Of a stretch of 64,000 nucleotides of DNA, positions 13,201 through 28,506 are shown piece by piece. A model generated the notes under the pieces. It had not been told where the DNA came from, did not search any database, and worked only from the letters and a program-made list of their open reading frames with translations. Source of the stretch: Neelides folsomi (Eukaryota; Arthropoda; Collembola; Neelipleona; Neelidae); NCBI GenBank assembly GCA_034687125.1, contig JAQGBZ010000047.1:1-64000 (forward strand), in the 5' to 3' direction. Position 1 is the first letter of the stretch; every line of letters begins with the position of its first letter. A program made the translations under genes and the position numbers.

Positions 13201-16200
13201 AATTCTTCGACATCAATTTGAACAAAATGAAGATTAAGAACATTCTTAAATGATAGAAAACGAGAAAGGGAAAAATTGGAAAAATTTATAAATGCAATTC
13301 ACTTGACATTAACTCGCAAATGGATTATTATTAATACTAGTTATATGGTATTCTCGCCAATGGCTGATTAAAAAGAATGGTATTAAGATAATAATGATTC
13401 TCAATGCGCCCATGGCGTTCCAATATTCCCAACATGAATGTTTGGAATCTCTTACTTACACACTCAGTCAAGATTAAATGTTTAATCCTCTGGATTAAAT
13501 CCTATAAATCACTCCCCTAACTCTTCGAATCTAATGTTTACAATCCTTCAAGAACTTTCAATCCCTTAATTAAGCAAATAAATAAAAAGTAATTAAATAA
13601 CCTTCAATCAGCTTATTTTCCCTTTTGTTCTATTCAATGACCCCAAGGAATCCCTAACAATTTTAACCTTCTTGTAAAATAAAATAAATATAAAAATACG
13701 TCAAAATAAATGACTAGAAAACAACGAACTTGGAAAACACTTGTAATATTTAAATATCGTTTTAAAAGAAATGTTGTAGAGCTTATTGTGTGATTAAGTA
13801 TAACATTAAATGTATGTAAGCACTATAATATTACTTTTATGCACAACTAACGATAAATTCATTATTAATGATGTAAACCTAATGTTTGCACTTTATACGG
13901 CAATTAACAAAAGGATTCTTTGAAGTAAAGTTCAATTTTCCTAATTCACTTGAGGTGCTAAAATCGGTTTATATGAAAAACAATAAAACCCAAGTGGCAT
14001 TTAAACTCGAGTACTAAAATCCAATAATTTACAACAGAAGAGAAAAATATAAAAAAAGTGGACTCAGCGCAGTAAAGGAACTCATAAAACTTGATAAACG
14101 CCCAACAATTCAAAGACCCATAATACAAGTGGACGTTGTAAATGGGAAATAGTTTAATTGGTAAAATACCTTCTATACTTTAATTTTGATTAGCTAATAA
14201 AACATAAAACACACACATGTATTGATGAAATGAAAAGTGAATTTCACCCTCAACTAACTCCTAATAATTTTACTCATTTTACTATGTAGATTAACAATCT
14301 TTCCATTGGCCAAGTTCAGAATTTCAAGTTCTCCTTGAAACCATAAAAGGATAAATCTAAATGGAAAAGAAATAAGAAATATAGAAAATTGAGCTTGAAA
14401 CTCCAATCCCTTCCATTCCTCCACTATCTAAATGACAAACCTATAAAAAATGAAATGAAACATTGGGTGAAAACTCAATTTGTGCTTAAATCATTTAAGT
14501 GCTTGCAAATTGGCAAAGATGAATCTTAAGAGGATAAATCAATTTACTTTCAATGTCTACTCTAAACCAAACGACCAAATAAAAAAGCGTTATTGGATTA
14601 AAAGTGATCAAGTGCAAAAAAATTCCTTGAAATTAAATAAAAATATCCTTCCTTGAGGAATGGGAGGTGTGAAGAAGAAATTGCAAATTGGTAAAAGGAA
14701 CGATTTGTGGGAAGATTTCCATATGGTATTAACTCCACATACATACATATACCTACCTATGCGTATTATGTATATGAACTTATTTTATTAATATAAAAAG
14801 TACCTAGTTTGATTTCATATTTCATATTTGAGTCTTTTACCAGCAACTTAAAAGGTTCGAAAACCACAAATTCTCATTTCATCACAAGATCAAATCATTT
14901 CCCCAGTCGGTCCAATTTTCATTCCAAAAGCTATATACAAATGCAATATGAAATAACCACATTAAAAAGAATTTAAAATAATCACATGATTTTTAATCCT
15001 CCCAATATTGCAAAAAGTAGGTAGGATAAAATATTCAACGGTTTTAAATGCAAATTTATAAGATGGAGAAATGGGAAGATTTTCCTCGGAGCAACTTCGA
15101 ACAAAATACTGTTTTTTAAGTTAGGAGATAAAAAAGCCTTGGTATTCTAGCAATGTTTTAATCAGCTAAATAAATCAAACATGAAGATCCTCTTTATATA
15201 ATTCATGTCGTTTAATCTTTGATTTAAAAAGAAACTCGTTTTAAATCCTTTCACCACTTTCCAACCTTAACACTTTTTTTATTATAAATATTCCTATCCT
15301 CGCCAAATTATATAGCCGCATTAAATGGTATTAAATGTGAATAAACTAAGTATGTTTGAATATGTTACAAATAATTAAAACATACATATTATACATAACA
15401 ACGTTACGTGTACATAATAATATCTACATATACCAAATAAATGTGTATAACATTATGTTAAGCAGATCTTATATAATTCAAGTATGGAATCTTGAATGGG
15501 GGCTAAAGATAGGGAGGAGAAACGGAGAAAGTCAATTGTTTCACCTAATTGAAATTAAGACAATTATTGGAACTAAACCCTGGTCTAACCGAAGTCTTTG
15601 ACAACAATTCCAAGATGGGATCTTTGAGTGCAGTGCAGTGGCAGGGGGCGAATTGGAATCTCTCGGCCCATCGGAGATTTTCAATCAGGCTCCTCTCATT
15701 TCTATTTTGACGAGTCCAATGAACCTTTTAGGCGGAGTCGTTGTGGATTAGAAAAAATGTCTTATCTCCCGTATTGTCTGCACACATCCCCTCCGTTCAT
15801 CCAACTCATTCCTCAATGTCTCGCGAGGTCATAAAAATAAAAGAGGCAGTGAATAAATAGTTGCATAAGTAGCAAAAACCTCATCTAATTAATAATACTA
15901 TCCCTTCAAGTTCAAATATCTCATTTTCTCAACCTTTAATTATTAAACCCTTAATTGTTGAATTATTTAATTATTAAAATAATTATAAAGATCCTCTATA
16001 AAATCCTGATATGGCCAATTGCCCCAATTGGGTTGAATGAATTATTCCTTTTTTTCCTTCCCTTCCTCATTTCTCAATTGCTCTCGACACGCCCTTGTGA
16101 AGGTATTAAGTAGAAGTGTATAATTTAATCTCGCTTGTAAACCTTTTCATGCAATTTACTTTTTGCCTCTTGACGTCTCGACAGGTCGGTGGACGAATCA

Positions 16201-19200
16201 TTGGGAAGAAACTCAAATTGAGCTGGTTGCTTTCATTTTCACAATGTTTCCATATTTGATGAATGAGTTTAACATATCCACAATTCTTCCCCTTTGTGCA
16301 TTGTGGTTGGATAATGGTGGAAGTGAGGACAGAACCAAAGAGCCACCACACACCAGAAGATTAAAACTTCGAAACATCGTCTTGAATAGTATCCATCTAA
16401 TTTAATTATATTAATTATTTGATATTGACAAAGATTTTCCATTTTTACAATTCGATGCGGATTTTCTCAATGATATTTATATCTATACTCGATAATTTAC
16501 CTCGGTAAATTTCGATTTTCGATTGAAATTTGATCAAATCCCTACTTTTAAATTATGACTATAAATCCTTAATAATCTTGCTCTAATCAATCTTTGATCA
16601 TTCTTCTGTCAATTAATTTGTGTATGCCTAAACCTATTTTATTCCACACTTATCTATTCTCACACCTTGAACGAAATGGTGAAACTAGTAAAAAATATAA
16701 AAAAACATGTAGATACAAATGATGGAGTGGAAAGATATAGAAGCTAGAGAGAAGAAAACGAGGATCATTTTTTAAAACTGGATTATTTCCTTAAGGAGCT
16801 GGGGCAGAGGAGGAACGTAGGCGGCTGTTCAAACCAACTTTGCCAAAAAGGGCCAAAATGAACCTGAGTCTGTGAATGAAAAGGATAGTAAATGGGTCTT
16901 CCCCATGCGGACGAGTTAAAGGAGTGGTTTTGATCCTGAACTTCAATTTCTTCTCTCGTAATGAGAGGAGATGAATGTAAGATCTGTAAGAAGAGAGGAG
17001 GAGTTGCCAGACGAGGAAGATCTTCCTACACGACTGTACCGGAAGTCAAAAGAATGAAAGGGAAAAAAGAACCCGTTCCCTCTCCGCATATGAGGAAGAT
17101 GTGAGAAGGATTTAACGAGATTTAACGAGTCGTCGTCTTTAACCTCTTCGAGCCCTTCACGCCTCCTCCCCGGCACAATTGGGATAAAAACCCTTCCTAC
17201 GGTTCATGACCAACAATGAGGGGGTGAATCAATTAATTGACAAAGTAACAGTGGGGCTTTACGAGGGATGATGATGATGTGGGAACTCGATCATTTGTTA
17301 GGACGTCAGGAATCCTTTAATGAATTTGAGGATCACTAATTTAATTTGATCGAAAGGTGATAGAAGTGGAATTAAATTTTATACGGCACTTATTACAGTG
17401 CCATTGACTTCACTTATCCTGGCAAAGGAGGTTTAATTACGTTCTAACAAAAAAATCAAAAAAATTTAATAATGGAATTTGTGTAATTTATCTAACTCTA
17501 ATTATAAGGTAATAAATTAATAATTAATTGTGGAAGGATTTGTCACCTTTGGTAGTTTTTGTTAATTTAATTTCAACTTCGAGGAATATTCAATGAAGAG
17601 AGTTAATTTCGAGGGGAGTTTAACGACGATTTCCGAATTTTCTGTAAATTAGAATTACACTTTTAATGTTAAAAGTTAATCTCGTCATCCTTTTCCATTT
17701 CCATGACGACGTTAGGGGTTTGGGAATATCGGCCACTAGAGTGCGAACCAATCGGGATCGGACGCTTTTATGCGCAAACGCTGATTTATCTCTATTAGCA
17801 TAGTGTTTGTAACGAAATTAAGAAATTAAAAAGAAAACGGCTTTTTACGTATTTACTATGTATTTAGAATATTAAAATGTAGCCTTTTAACGTTTGACTA
17901 AAGTTTTGTTTAAAATCTTTTTCTTCTTTTTATAACAGTTAGTTGACTTGTTGGCGTTCGACGTTCAATTTCAATAATGAAGCGGGTTGATGTTAATTAA
18001 GATTTTATAAGGATTGACATAATCATTGAGCTTTAAAGTACTTTAAAATGGACACGCAATGATACGGTCGGGTTTGAATTTAAGTTTGAATGCATTTAGT
18101 TTGAGGCAATTGAAAGAGATGAGCAGATGAGGTTCAACTAAATACCGCACTAAATTGCAATTATGAATCCTTGTTAACTCCATTCAAGGTTAATTGGATG
18201 GTCGTGAAGGCCTGGGTCTGTTTTTTATATTCCGATTATATATATATGTTATACCTAAATATCTTTGTGTGATATGATGAGGTTTGAGTTTAATAATCGT
18301 CAATTCCTCCTCGCCCTGCCCATTGAAAAGGACGTTGGGGGAGAAGAAGGACAAAATTGATGATTAAATGACCAGCAAACCTTTTCTTCTCATTTCCTCT
18401 TCACGTTCAATCGTCTGGATAAAAGGGATCGCTTTTTGCTAATTTGCACAAAACATGGCAAATGGATCTCTGATTATGCTATATGATTCTAAATTATAAA
18501 AATCCTTTTTTGTTTGCTTCAATTACCTGAGGAATTCATAATTGGAGTCCATTAAATTGTCAAAAAATATTAAGCAAAAAGGTGAGATTTGGTGGCTGGG
18601 AGACAAATGGTCTTTTAATACATAATGGATGGATTGCATAGTTCAAGGCGGCTCCTTTAATTCCCCTCCATCTCTCTTAATTGTCTGAATCGTTCGTGTG
18701 CAAATATTGGAAGTTTTGCATATAAGGCGAAATTTCATGAGTCCCCAGTTTGCCAACGTGGAATGGAAAAGTAAAAGTTTGATAGCTCTGCAATTATTTA
18801 TTCATTTCCAACCCCCAATATTTTAATTCCCCAGTGAGAGAGCAAAGGCGGGAGTTGGGCAACTGCAAATAAGGCATTTAAATAATAATTTTACACTCAT
18901 TTCCTCTCATGAGATTCGCTCTCAAGTGTAGTTTGCTTTTATGCATTTAAATGTATGCTCCACTGAGGGTCATTAAATCATTTGTTTTGAGTAAACCTTA
19001 TTAGTCCCCATGATTCAATAATAATATCCTAGTGGACATTAAATTGCACATTGTGTTTCAATAACCTTTTAATTACAATACTCGTATGAATTAATGCAAT
19101 GTTGGGTCGGTCCATAATTTGTAAAACTCGTCATAATAGTTTACAACCATATAAATTGCGGCCATGGTATGAAATTACATCTCATTTTGCTCATTCGCTA

Positions 19201-22200
19201 TTTGACTATTTTATTACACTCGTTGCGTGGATTCATGTTACGTACTTATTATACAATTTATATTTATATTACAAATTCCACATTTCCTTCTCATGGCTCT
19301 GATGCATTTTGCCCTTTTAAATAAATGTGCACAAAATGTCTGACGTATATTATTACCGGCATAAATTTTACATTTACTTTTTTAACCTATATAAGGATTT
19401 TATATACACCACAATGCATTTATGTATTTTTTCATTTTCCTCAGATGAGGAATGTTAAAAAAGGCTCGAATTGACCAGAGGGAAAATCATCGCATTTTTT
19501 TCGTCTAGATGACATGATGATGAAAAAAGCTCAAGGATCTGTTTCATTTCATTTTCAACTGGTGATGGGTTTGAATTACCTCCGATCGTCCGTCACTGCT
19601 ACGCAAAATAAATATGAGATGGGAAGGATTGGATGGATTCACACGTTATTCTAAATGAGTCCTTACGGTTTGAAGGTGTCTCGAAGCCATTGAACATTTC
19701 AGATCTCATACGCAGATTCATTAGAGGTACCTTAATTATCATTTATTGGAATACGAAGTTCTAATTAACGACAAACATATATCCATTTATTAATACTTAT
19801 AGTAATATAGTTAGTTAATTATTTGATATTTATGAATGTTTTGCCTGTATCATGGTACTTTATTTTTTGGGCTTACACCTTCACACCTTCCTATAGATTA
19901 GATACAAAATAAAAAGATTAATAACAATGCATTAAGCGAGTTTTATGTTTTACACATAAATTGTATGTAGATACATATTAATATTAAATACACATACGAA
20001 GCCTAATTGAGAGTCATATGGGTATGATATTAAATATATTTATATTGAAGTGATGAAGCATAGGAATAATGAGTGGTGATCATGTAAGGATGAAAAAACC
20101 AATGGACCTGCGGCGAATGTGAAGAGAGTGGCTAATTAAAACTCTCATGGAACAATGAATTGATTTCAGACGCTCCTTTCACTTTCCCACAATGACTCGC
20201 ATTTTCAAAAGGGAGTTCCTCATCTCTTAATAATCCATTGCATTGGCTCAATGAGAATTCTCTAATTAACCATTTTAAGAACATTGGTGTCCTCTCACCA
20301 TTTCGGAATCAACAATACCATTAAAATCGTTAACTAACAATACTAAGAATGGTAATAAATACAATCAAACAACACAAAATATTAATTATTTTATAAATTT
20401 CAGTAGATGCAGCCGTCTACCATATAATAATGACCACCAAAATCGAAACTGGAAATATTGACTTATGTGGTTGTTATGGGATTTAAATGTTTTGATTTGA
20501 CATTTCCATTTTCCCCCTTCCGTAGTGTTAAATGTCTATAATAAAATGAATCCTTCTCAAAGGCAAAGGATCAAATGTGTGGGAGTGAAAGGGGAACTCG
20601 ACATGGATGGAGCTAAATCAAATGAATTATTCATGAATTTCAAATCAAACCCATCCTTCGCTCCTACGCTTCCAAATGTGCCAAAGTGCCAATGTTTGAA
20701 TGTATCTGGCTCCTTTGAAATAGAGGCGATACTAATATCAGTATGTATTCATACAAGTATACATAATACATATATACTATAAATCCTTAGAAAACATTGT
20801 ATAACTTGTATGGACCACTGTAATAATATTACCATACTACCTTGTTATATATGATTGATTATGAATGAGTCCAGGATGTGGAAAATATACATATAAATAG
20901 AGTTATATTATGTGTACTATAGTTTATGTATTAAGTATTATAAAGGGTATTAAAGATGGAATATTTTGTTGTGTTGTAGGATATGTATGTAAACATAGTA
21001 GATATTAGTTTCTATTGTCGCGCCATTCCATTATCATCCATATTATTATATGGAGATAATGTGATTGAGTTTTAGCAAGCAAACAACTTTGTTTGCAATT
21101 CAATTTATAAGCTGGTCGTAGATGACTTTTCATTAAATCTTCCTACTCGATCTGGCTTTATACGTAGTACATATATAATATCTGCATATCTACTTTATTG
21201 GGCATGGATGTGTGTAGATGTGTGGTAATATTGGGGTCGTCTGCGTCGCCGTATGCCGGTCTGTGAATGGAGATCGGAATCTCCGTAAAAGGACTTTCAT
21301 TGTAAAATTGAGAAATTCCCCGCTCCCACATTCGCATATTATCTGACCTGGGGCGTGAGGTGAATAAATATGAAACGATGAGGATGAAGGGAAAGGTAGA
21401 GAAAAGGGCGGGTTTTGCGAAACTATTAGATTGACATTGGGAAATTGGTTGTCGTTGTTGGGCCTTGCGGGTTTCATCCGAGTGGCATGGTCAAAGACTG
21501 TAGGGCCATTCCCGAGGCGCATGAGTTGGAAGCTGAGGGAGTGTGACAGGGAAAACGGTTCCTTTACATTTCCGCATTTTCCTCATGTGATCTGATGGAA
21601 ACCGGCGGTAGTTGGGAAGGACAAAAAAATGTCAACCTCCGCCTTAAATCACGTCGGGCCGAGTGAAACAAAAGAAGGCACCACGCCGCTCAACAATCAT
21701 TATTTACAATCCACATCCCAATTTCCTCAAAATCCAACAAGAGATGCAAAGTTGGATCCAAAGAACACAAAATAATATTTTTTTTATTTGGTTAAATCTC
21801 CTCGAATTTAAACCCAAATAACGATTTTAAATATCTCATTATCCCTCATAATGTAATGAAATTGTAAAAATACAAACTTTCCCATCCTCATTTGAGCCAT
21901 GTTAGTTGGGTCGTTGGGTGTGAAACCTCCCTGTTGTCTTCTGATGATTATCGTAAGTTCATGGCCCTCGATTTTGTTGTGCCGGCGGGCCGAAAGTGTA
22001 TCAAAAGTCCATCTCTCATTACTCCACCGATTTCCACCATCATCAGAGTAGACCTTCATCAACTTCACAACCTTCTTTTGACACAATAAAAAACCCACCA
22101 GAGACACCCATTTAGATCATCTGCCCACGCTCACTACTACTGTTAGAGTCCCAATGAGAAGCCCTCCCTTCAATCACCTTGGAAGAACGAGATTTATATT

Positions 22201-25200
22201 TAATTACATCAACTCCCACTTGATTTCAATCTCTTTATCTCACATTCATCCTTACATATTTTCATTTTAATAAACTCCTCGAGTTAACCAACTTTTCCTT
22301 GCAGATAAATCCTAAAAATGCCTAATCTGCATGTTACATACAAATACTATGTACAAGTATCTAATTACTCCAAGAACCCAAGAAATATAAATAATATGTC
22401 TGAAGATACTTTTATGTCTTTAGAATGATGGTGGTAATGCTGTTTTATATGCCTCTGAAAAAAAAGAATTAAATTCCCAAGGATGGTAAAAATGCTTATG
22501 GATGAAAAGATATATTTATCAAGAGGAGTTCAAAGGTAAACAATTGATGTTTAAAACTATGAGCAACCAATGGATCTCATCTCTCATGATGAACAATAAT
22601 TTGAAACTGTACATTGAAGAGAGTCGAGGAGCTCCCAACGTCAGTCAATATGCTAAGTATGAGAAGGTTTGGGTTTCGAACCTCAATTATGTATTTTATG
22701 ATCTTCAGTACTGATCTTTTGAACGGAGAGTTGAACCGCAAGGAATAATTAGTAAATATTATTAACATATAAACAGCTTATTTGTTATCATAATTGAACC
22801 GACTGGGGCTCTTCATCATCATCCAGTTACTTCCCATTCAATGGCGGGCAGAGATGAATTGAATGATAATAAATGAGTTGAAGTGATGATGTCATTGGGG
22901 CTGATTGATTCCCACAATTGGGAATCAACGGGAGTATTTGGACGTATGGAGAAGTTATTAAATAGTCAGCAAATTTGGAATCATAATGTGAATCGAAAGG
23001 GTCAGATAAGGGAATTTCTCTAAGCCGCTTTTATCCATCAATGAATTTAAATTGGCGATTTCATTTTATTAAATATCTTTCTCTCCATACCATTACTATA
23101 CGACTTCATGGGAGGTTAACTTGTAGATTAATTTACTTATAGAGCTAAGTATGCACCCTTCATAAAATACATGCATAACAGTTATTTAATACTTGTATAA
23201 CTATGTTCCTGTATGTGTAGATTCTTCCAAAGAACTTGATTTTTATTGAAACTTAACATGATTAAATTCCAAAGATTTAAAGTTTATGTCTGGGAAGATT
23301 ATTAGCGTTTGTTGACTAGAAAAGGGTTATGTATTAATTCAGTGGCAACACCTTGAAATTCCCCGACTTCTTATTAATATGATGACGATTGCGGATTATC
23401 GATTGAACTGACTTTAGGTTTGAAAACAAATCTTTCCTTTGACTTCGTTCCAAAAGACCTCCCATTCCAAATGTCACTTCTGATTTTAAAACCATCCACT
23501 CACTTTGCTAACTCACCAATTGTCTTTTCTATTGGAACTTCAATTGAGAGACTTCAGGCCTTTCCCACTTCACTCAGCACTTATAATTGCTTAATCCAAA
23601 TACCCCTTTCAAGTTACATTTCTGGGAAAAAAGTTATTAAATCTATGGTAAATTGAGCTCTTTGTGTGACTCATTGTTGAATCGTCAGTTCTTGGATGTA
23701 TTACATATGCATATTACAAATACTTGCTAAAACACCACGGATGTATTAAATACTTATAAACTACAACTAAATATACATGGTATACTATATATGGTAAATA
23801 TATGTATATGGAATATTACCAATGGATGTATAGTGGTAATATGATAATAAGTGAGGATTATTTCATTCATCTCTTTGAGTGTCTTGAGATTTGTTGAATG
23901 GTTTTAATCCTTCCTCTGTTCAACCTCCTCCATTCGAACCTTAACCAACAATGTGCACCGTCCGGATCAATTCCAAATGCATGAAAGAGACGTCAATTTC
24001 CATGTCCAATGCTAAAGAATTCGATCCATCAATCAACTCCATTCACAATCCTCAAAGGTCTTCAATGGTTCTATTTATAATCATACATTTATACCGAAAT
24101 ACATATACTAATATAAATGTATGGTATATTATGTTTATACAAATGTTCAACGATACTTATGTGCTGTAAATATATTACTGTACGTGTATACATTTACTTT
24201 TTACATGTGTTGTAGCGTTGAGAATAAATAGAATAAATACTTATTTTACGACTGTAAAAACCAATGCGTTTCTTCAGATGTATGTTGATGTGAAGGGCCG
24301 TGTGATTCAACCGTTAAAATATTCACATGTGGTCAAATTCCATTAAGTTCCTGGATAACATTTGACAATTAACAATTCCACCAGAACTCATAAGCAATGA
24401 AAGAACCGAACCTCCTTTCACGCACATCAGTTCAATCGTTGGATAAATAAATAAGGCTACTAATAAGTACAAACCACCACATGGATCAATTCCCATGTCA
24501 CGAGAAATTGGAAATGCATGGTCAAAAATTGGAATAAACAAGTCAACGTCGATGTCCATGCGTGAAAAAGTGGAGATAATTTATAGACGGAAGAGTCAAC
24601 CCTGCAAACAATTTGTGTCCATTCAAATTCCCGACTTTATTATCAACTCTCAACAGAATTGAATTACTAAATGTAAGTTGAAATCCCAAAGGAAGTTTAA
24701 TATCGAGACAAATGGTGCACAGTTGGGTAAATAAAATTATTACTAAGATCCCATTAATTGCATATCTGGTAATTAGTAATTACCAGTCATGCAATTAGTA
24801 AATGTGGTTAAATTAACAAGGGATTAATGGGATTTTTTAAGCGTAGTTGAGGCGGATTTTAAAGTTGTTACGTAATTAATTTTAAATTCTCTATTTTTCT
24901 GCCATTTAAGAGATGGATTATTCCACGTAGAGTCACGTGAATTAATTTACCTGGTGTTGAAAATGAGAAAGTTGAGGAAGTGACTTTTCCAGGAGCTTCA
25001 GCAACTACACTTAAAAATTCCTTGGAGCAATGGGATGAGGAACACGATTAAGTTCCTTCACTTCTTCAACATTCCAATCAACAACCACTGCGAAAACCGC
25101 AGGCTCAATTGAAACAAATGGGCTGAAGAGGCGGTGGAGCGGAACCACCAAATGACAATTTACCAAACTTCGTCTTTCTCCCATTTGAGGTTTCCAAGCT

Positions 25201-28100
25201 CATTCACATCTCATTCGCATAAAACGTCAATCTCATCATCTCATTTGAATCAATGTTCAACATTTAATGTGAATTAAAGGCCATTGGAGAGTTTCCCTCG
25301 AATTGCATTTTGCACATAATAAAACTTCTCCTCAAGGCCCTTTTCAATTTCTCTCAATTATGGTTCAATATGGAGATTTGGGAATAAGTGAGTTTATTGG
25401 CGGATTTGAAGTTCATTTTCCCAAAAGTCATGCTTAAGGCCAAGGATTGGAATTAAATTAAATATTTCCCCCTCCTTCAACCAATTCAATTTCACCAATT
25501 TTCATTGGAAAGCCGAGAATCATTCAAATAATTATTATTGGCGTTATTAGATAAGTCAATTTCTAATCCACATGTCAATACTTCATGATCACAATTTCAC
25601 AATTAAAAATATATGCAAATATCTGTTATAGTAATAATACAAGCTTCACATGCTTCACCATACTTACTAACAATTACCAATACTTAAACATTTATTGTAA
25701 GGCATTTCCATAAAATTTATATAGACATGTGTAGCTTTTAATAATTATTTTTCCATATATCCTATTATCAGCTTAATCGATCATAATTAGGATAAGAATA
25801 AATTAGTTGAATAGAAAGACAGAGATATTCAATTACCTAATTGTTCATACTTCCCGAACTCAATGACAATCAAAGGAAGGATGATGAAAATGTATAATTA
25901 TTTTGATCATTCAATGGACCCTAGATGGACAGCCGCCGAGGTTATTGTCATTTAGTTAAGAGTAATAATGTAAGATGAGTTTAGTAAAAGAGCGGAAGCA
26001 AAGTCCTTTCAATTCCTTTAGACCTGAAGAGGAAACAACCCCTCTTTTGACCACGAAGATGATAAATGATATCTCGCACCTCCCACATACACATCCTCCT
26101 CACCGGAAACTCAGTCTACTATTGATCGATTGGAAGTTGAAATAAACACACAATCAATTGGTTCCATCAATTTCCATCTTATCTATCATTAGTTGGATAC
26201 ATCCACTCCCATTAAATCTACTTAATGAACCTTGTTGGAATTTAGTTGGGGATTTGAACACGTGAGGATTCTGTTAAATGAATAATTTGTAATTAACGTG
26301 GATTTGGTGTTTCTCATTCATTAGCCTGGTATTAGAGAATGAAAGCTGAAGTGGTTGATATGTGATACCTTTGGACCATCGCACCTCAAAGGGAGATTAA
26401 ATGAAGAATAATGAGAAATGGATATTTGATGAATTCATCTTTTCCTTACATTTCCCTCTGAGTGGATGAGTTGAAGAGAATTTCTCTTTAACTCAAAGTT
26501 GATCATCAAGCGGGTCTCTGCTCACACATGAGGGATTTATAAATTAATTAAACGAGGGCTGATGAATGGATTTGAGAGTGGAGTTAAAGCAGATCCGACC
26601 AACATTCTCTCATTATCTTTCGGATCTCAAATATAGAAAGTGAGAATGGTTTTTAATTATTCCTCAACATCTTGGAATTGATGAATGAGGAAGTTGCGGA
26701 GGAACTTCATGGCTTCATCTCTGCCGCCAGCCAACCAAAGCTGTTAAAATGGCTTTATTTGACTCCAAGCGAGGGATCTTTCACAACCCGAATGCAACGG
26801 GAGATAATTAAGACAATAATTAATAGCTAATACATATCCTCCGTTAGAACACACATCTTGGCGAAAAACATGATTATAAATAAACATCTGAGCTTCAGCT
26901 TTTGCAAAACGAATTAGCAAAATATAAAAAACGTGGAAGTTATAGTAAAATACAATGTGGACCTGACTAATATGGCACAGGTAACTCAGGTAAATAAAGT
27001 GAGCATCTATGTTGTTGAATTAACAAGTTTAATTACACAACCAATGTACAAACACTCAAAGATTAATTACAATGAGATTCATCAAAAGAATTTAAAAATT
27101 AATTATTTTCCATGTCTAATAAAATGTAAAAAATATGTTGATAGTATGAATATATAGGATACGTGTAGCATTCACCTTTGTATGTACTCATATACATATG
27201 AGTATCTCACATGCATATCGATCCGTGTAGCTGCGTATCTACAGGTAAAATTTACATACAGATGCGTTGATCTGTATGTAAATGTACCATTCTTCATTAT
27301 TTTGTATGCGACTATAATTTTTATTTTATTCATATTTATGCTCCTATTTGCAATGGTGAGGAAATGGGTCAAATATTCCTTTGAATAATTAAAGTTGCCA
27401 GGTTGTTAATTAAAGATCTTTGATGGAAATCAAAAGATCTTTCCAAACTGCCTGTGTGTAATGAGAACTTCTCTTATTATATTATGAGCTGAATGAGTGG
27501 AATGAAGATGCGTGCGGTTCTCCTCCGACCGACTGACAATGAGAGTGAAGATCTCAAGCGAGAAAAACACAAAATTTGGGTTTCAATTCCTTCCAGCACC
27601 GAGGGAGATCAATGTCAATGTTTTGGTCTTGTAAAGATGTAAATGTAAAGATCCTTCAAACTCCACAAACGAAGCCAAGTTGATAAATAAATGACTCTAA
27701 TGTGGAAAAATGACTCACCTTAAATAACTTTGTATTCTTCTCCTCAAACCAACTTCACAATTTGTGTCCATAAAGAGATGGGGATAATTTTAACTAATAT
27801 TTTGATCCTTGGTTTAAATTGACAGGAAGTTGATTAGAAAATGTTGAATGTTTATACCCACACAGAGATTTCCCTACACCCACGAGAGTCCAAAAAAATG
27901 TATCAAATGTTGAGCCGCAGTTGTCAACCCACTGACACTTTCCCAACTGACAAGGATTTGTGAAATATTATTCGGAAGAATGTCGGGCATCCACCCTGTT
28001 TCCGCTCCCTGGTACGAACACTCCTCTAGTCCTCTATTCACATATAGATCTTCCCTCTATAGATCCACAATTCCCTATGTGTAATTGGGATAACCACGAG
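10222..28100. other. 17.9-kb gene-poor region
   Basis: Strongly AT-rich DNA with dense stop codons. The longer open frames (for example 15628-15834, 16943-17176, 20525-20782, 21190-21522) have no recognisable domain and no consistent splice partners. It may hold upstream non-coding exons and enhancers of Shank, whose first coding exon begins just to the left. A nested palindrome at 24748-24833 is listed separately. I see no complete transposon, tRNA or rRNA. Confidence 0.6.
24748..24833. repeat. Nested inverted repeats, cloverleaf-like foldback
   Basis: Three inverted repeats share one region. The outer arms are ATCCCATTAAT (24748-24758) and ATTAATGGGAT (24823-24833). The middle arms are AATTGCAT (24756-24763) and ATGCAATT (24789-24796). 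The inner element is a 21-base perfect palindrome at 24766-24786. The outer and middle left arms overlap by three bases, so not all can pair at once. It could be the relic of a small foldback element. Confidence 0.75.
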
Positions 28101-28112
28101 TATTGATTTCCA

Positions 28113-28449
28113 ATGAGTCCAATGCGGCGGGTATTTCCCAGGCGGGTTCCATTCCCCCAATTGTCCTGTCAGAAGCCTGTTAATATTTGCCGAGTGTTTG
28201 ACGGCGGAGGGTGGGGAGTCGTCGTCGGCCGCGCGTTCTCCTCCCTCGACCAAAGTCAACTATTCTCCTCCGGTGCAACGAGCACTCGATCGACACGAAA
28301 CATTCCTGCGCTTGCGACCTCCAAGATCCAACATTCCCCTATGGCCCCCACGGTTTCTCTCCCTCGCATCTTCCACATCTTTCACATCTTCCAGCTCCAG
28401 ACGCCCCAAGGACTCTCATCCAAACCCTCAACTTCGCCTTGATAAATAA
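28113..28449 (+). other. GC-rich island with long overlapping open frames, possible exon
   Basis: This stretch is far richer in G and C than its surroundings. Two plus frames stay open: 28113-28442, and a frame ending at TAA 28447-28449 that reads proline/serine-rich with NYSPPVQRALDRHETFLRLR. A possible acceptor, TTGTCCTGTCAG, ends near 28171. A terminal coding exon, a 5'UTR/promoter island or a regulatory element are all possible. I do not recognise the peptide, and no upstream exon was found. Confidence 0.25.
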
Positions 28450-28506
28450 ACACCCTCCCATGGAAAGAATATTGGAAATATAACAATTTAAACCATGGAC
28501 TTGCAA

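Noticed and set aside
16943-17176. Minus open frame, Ser/Arg-rich, 77 codons
   Set aside because: No recognisable family or splice partners; low-complexity composition in a gene desert.
21190-21522. Minus open frame of 110 codons
   Set aside because: The reading is erratic, with no domain, no paired exons and no clear start context.
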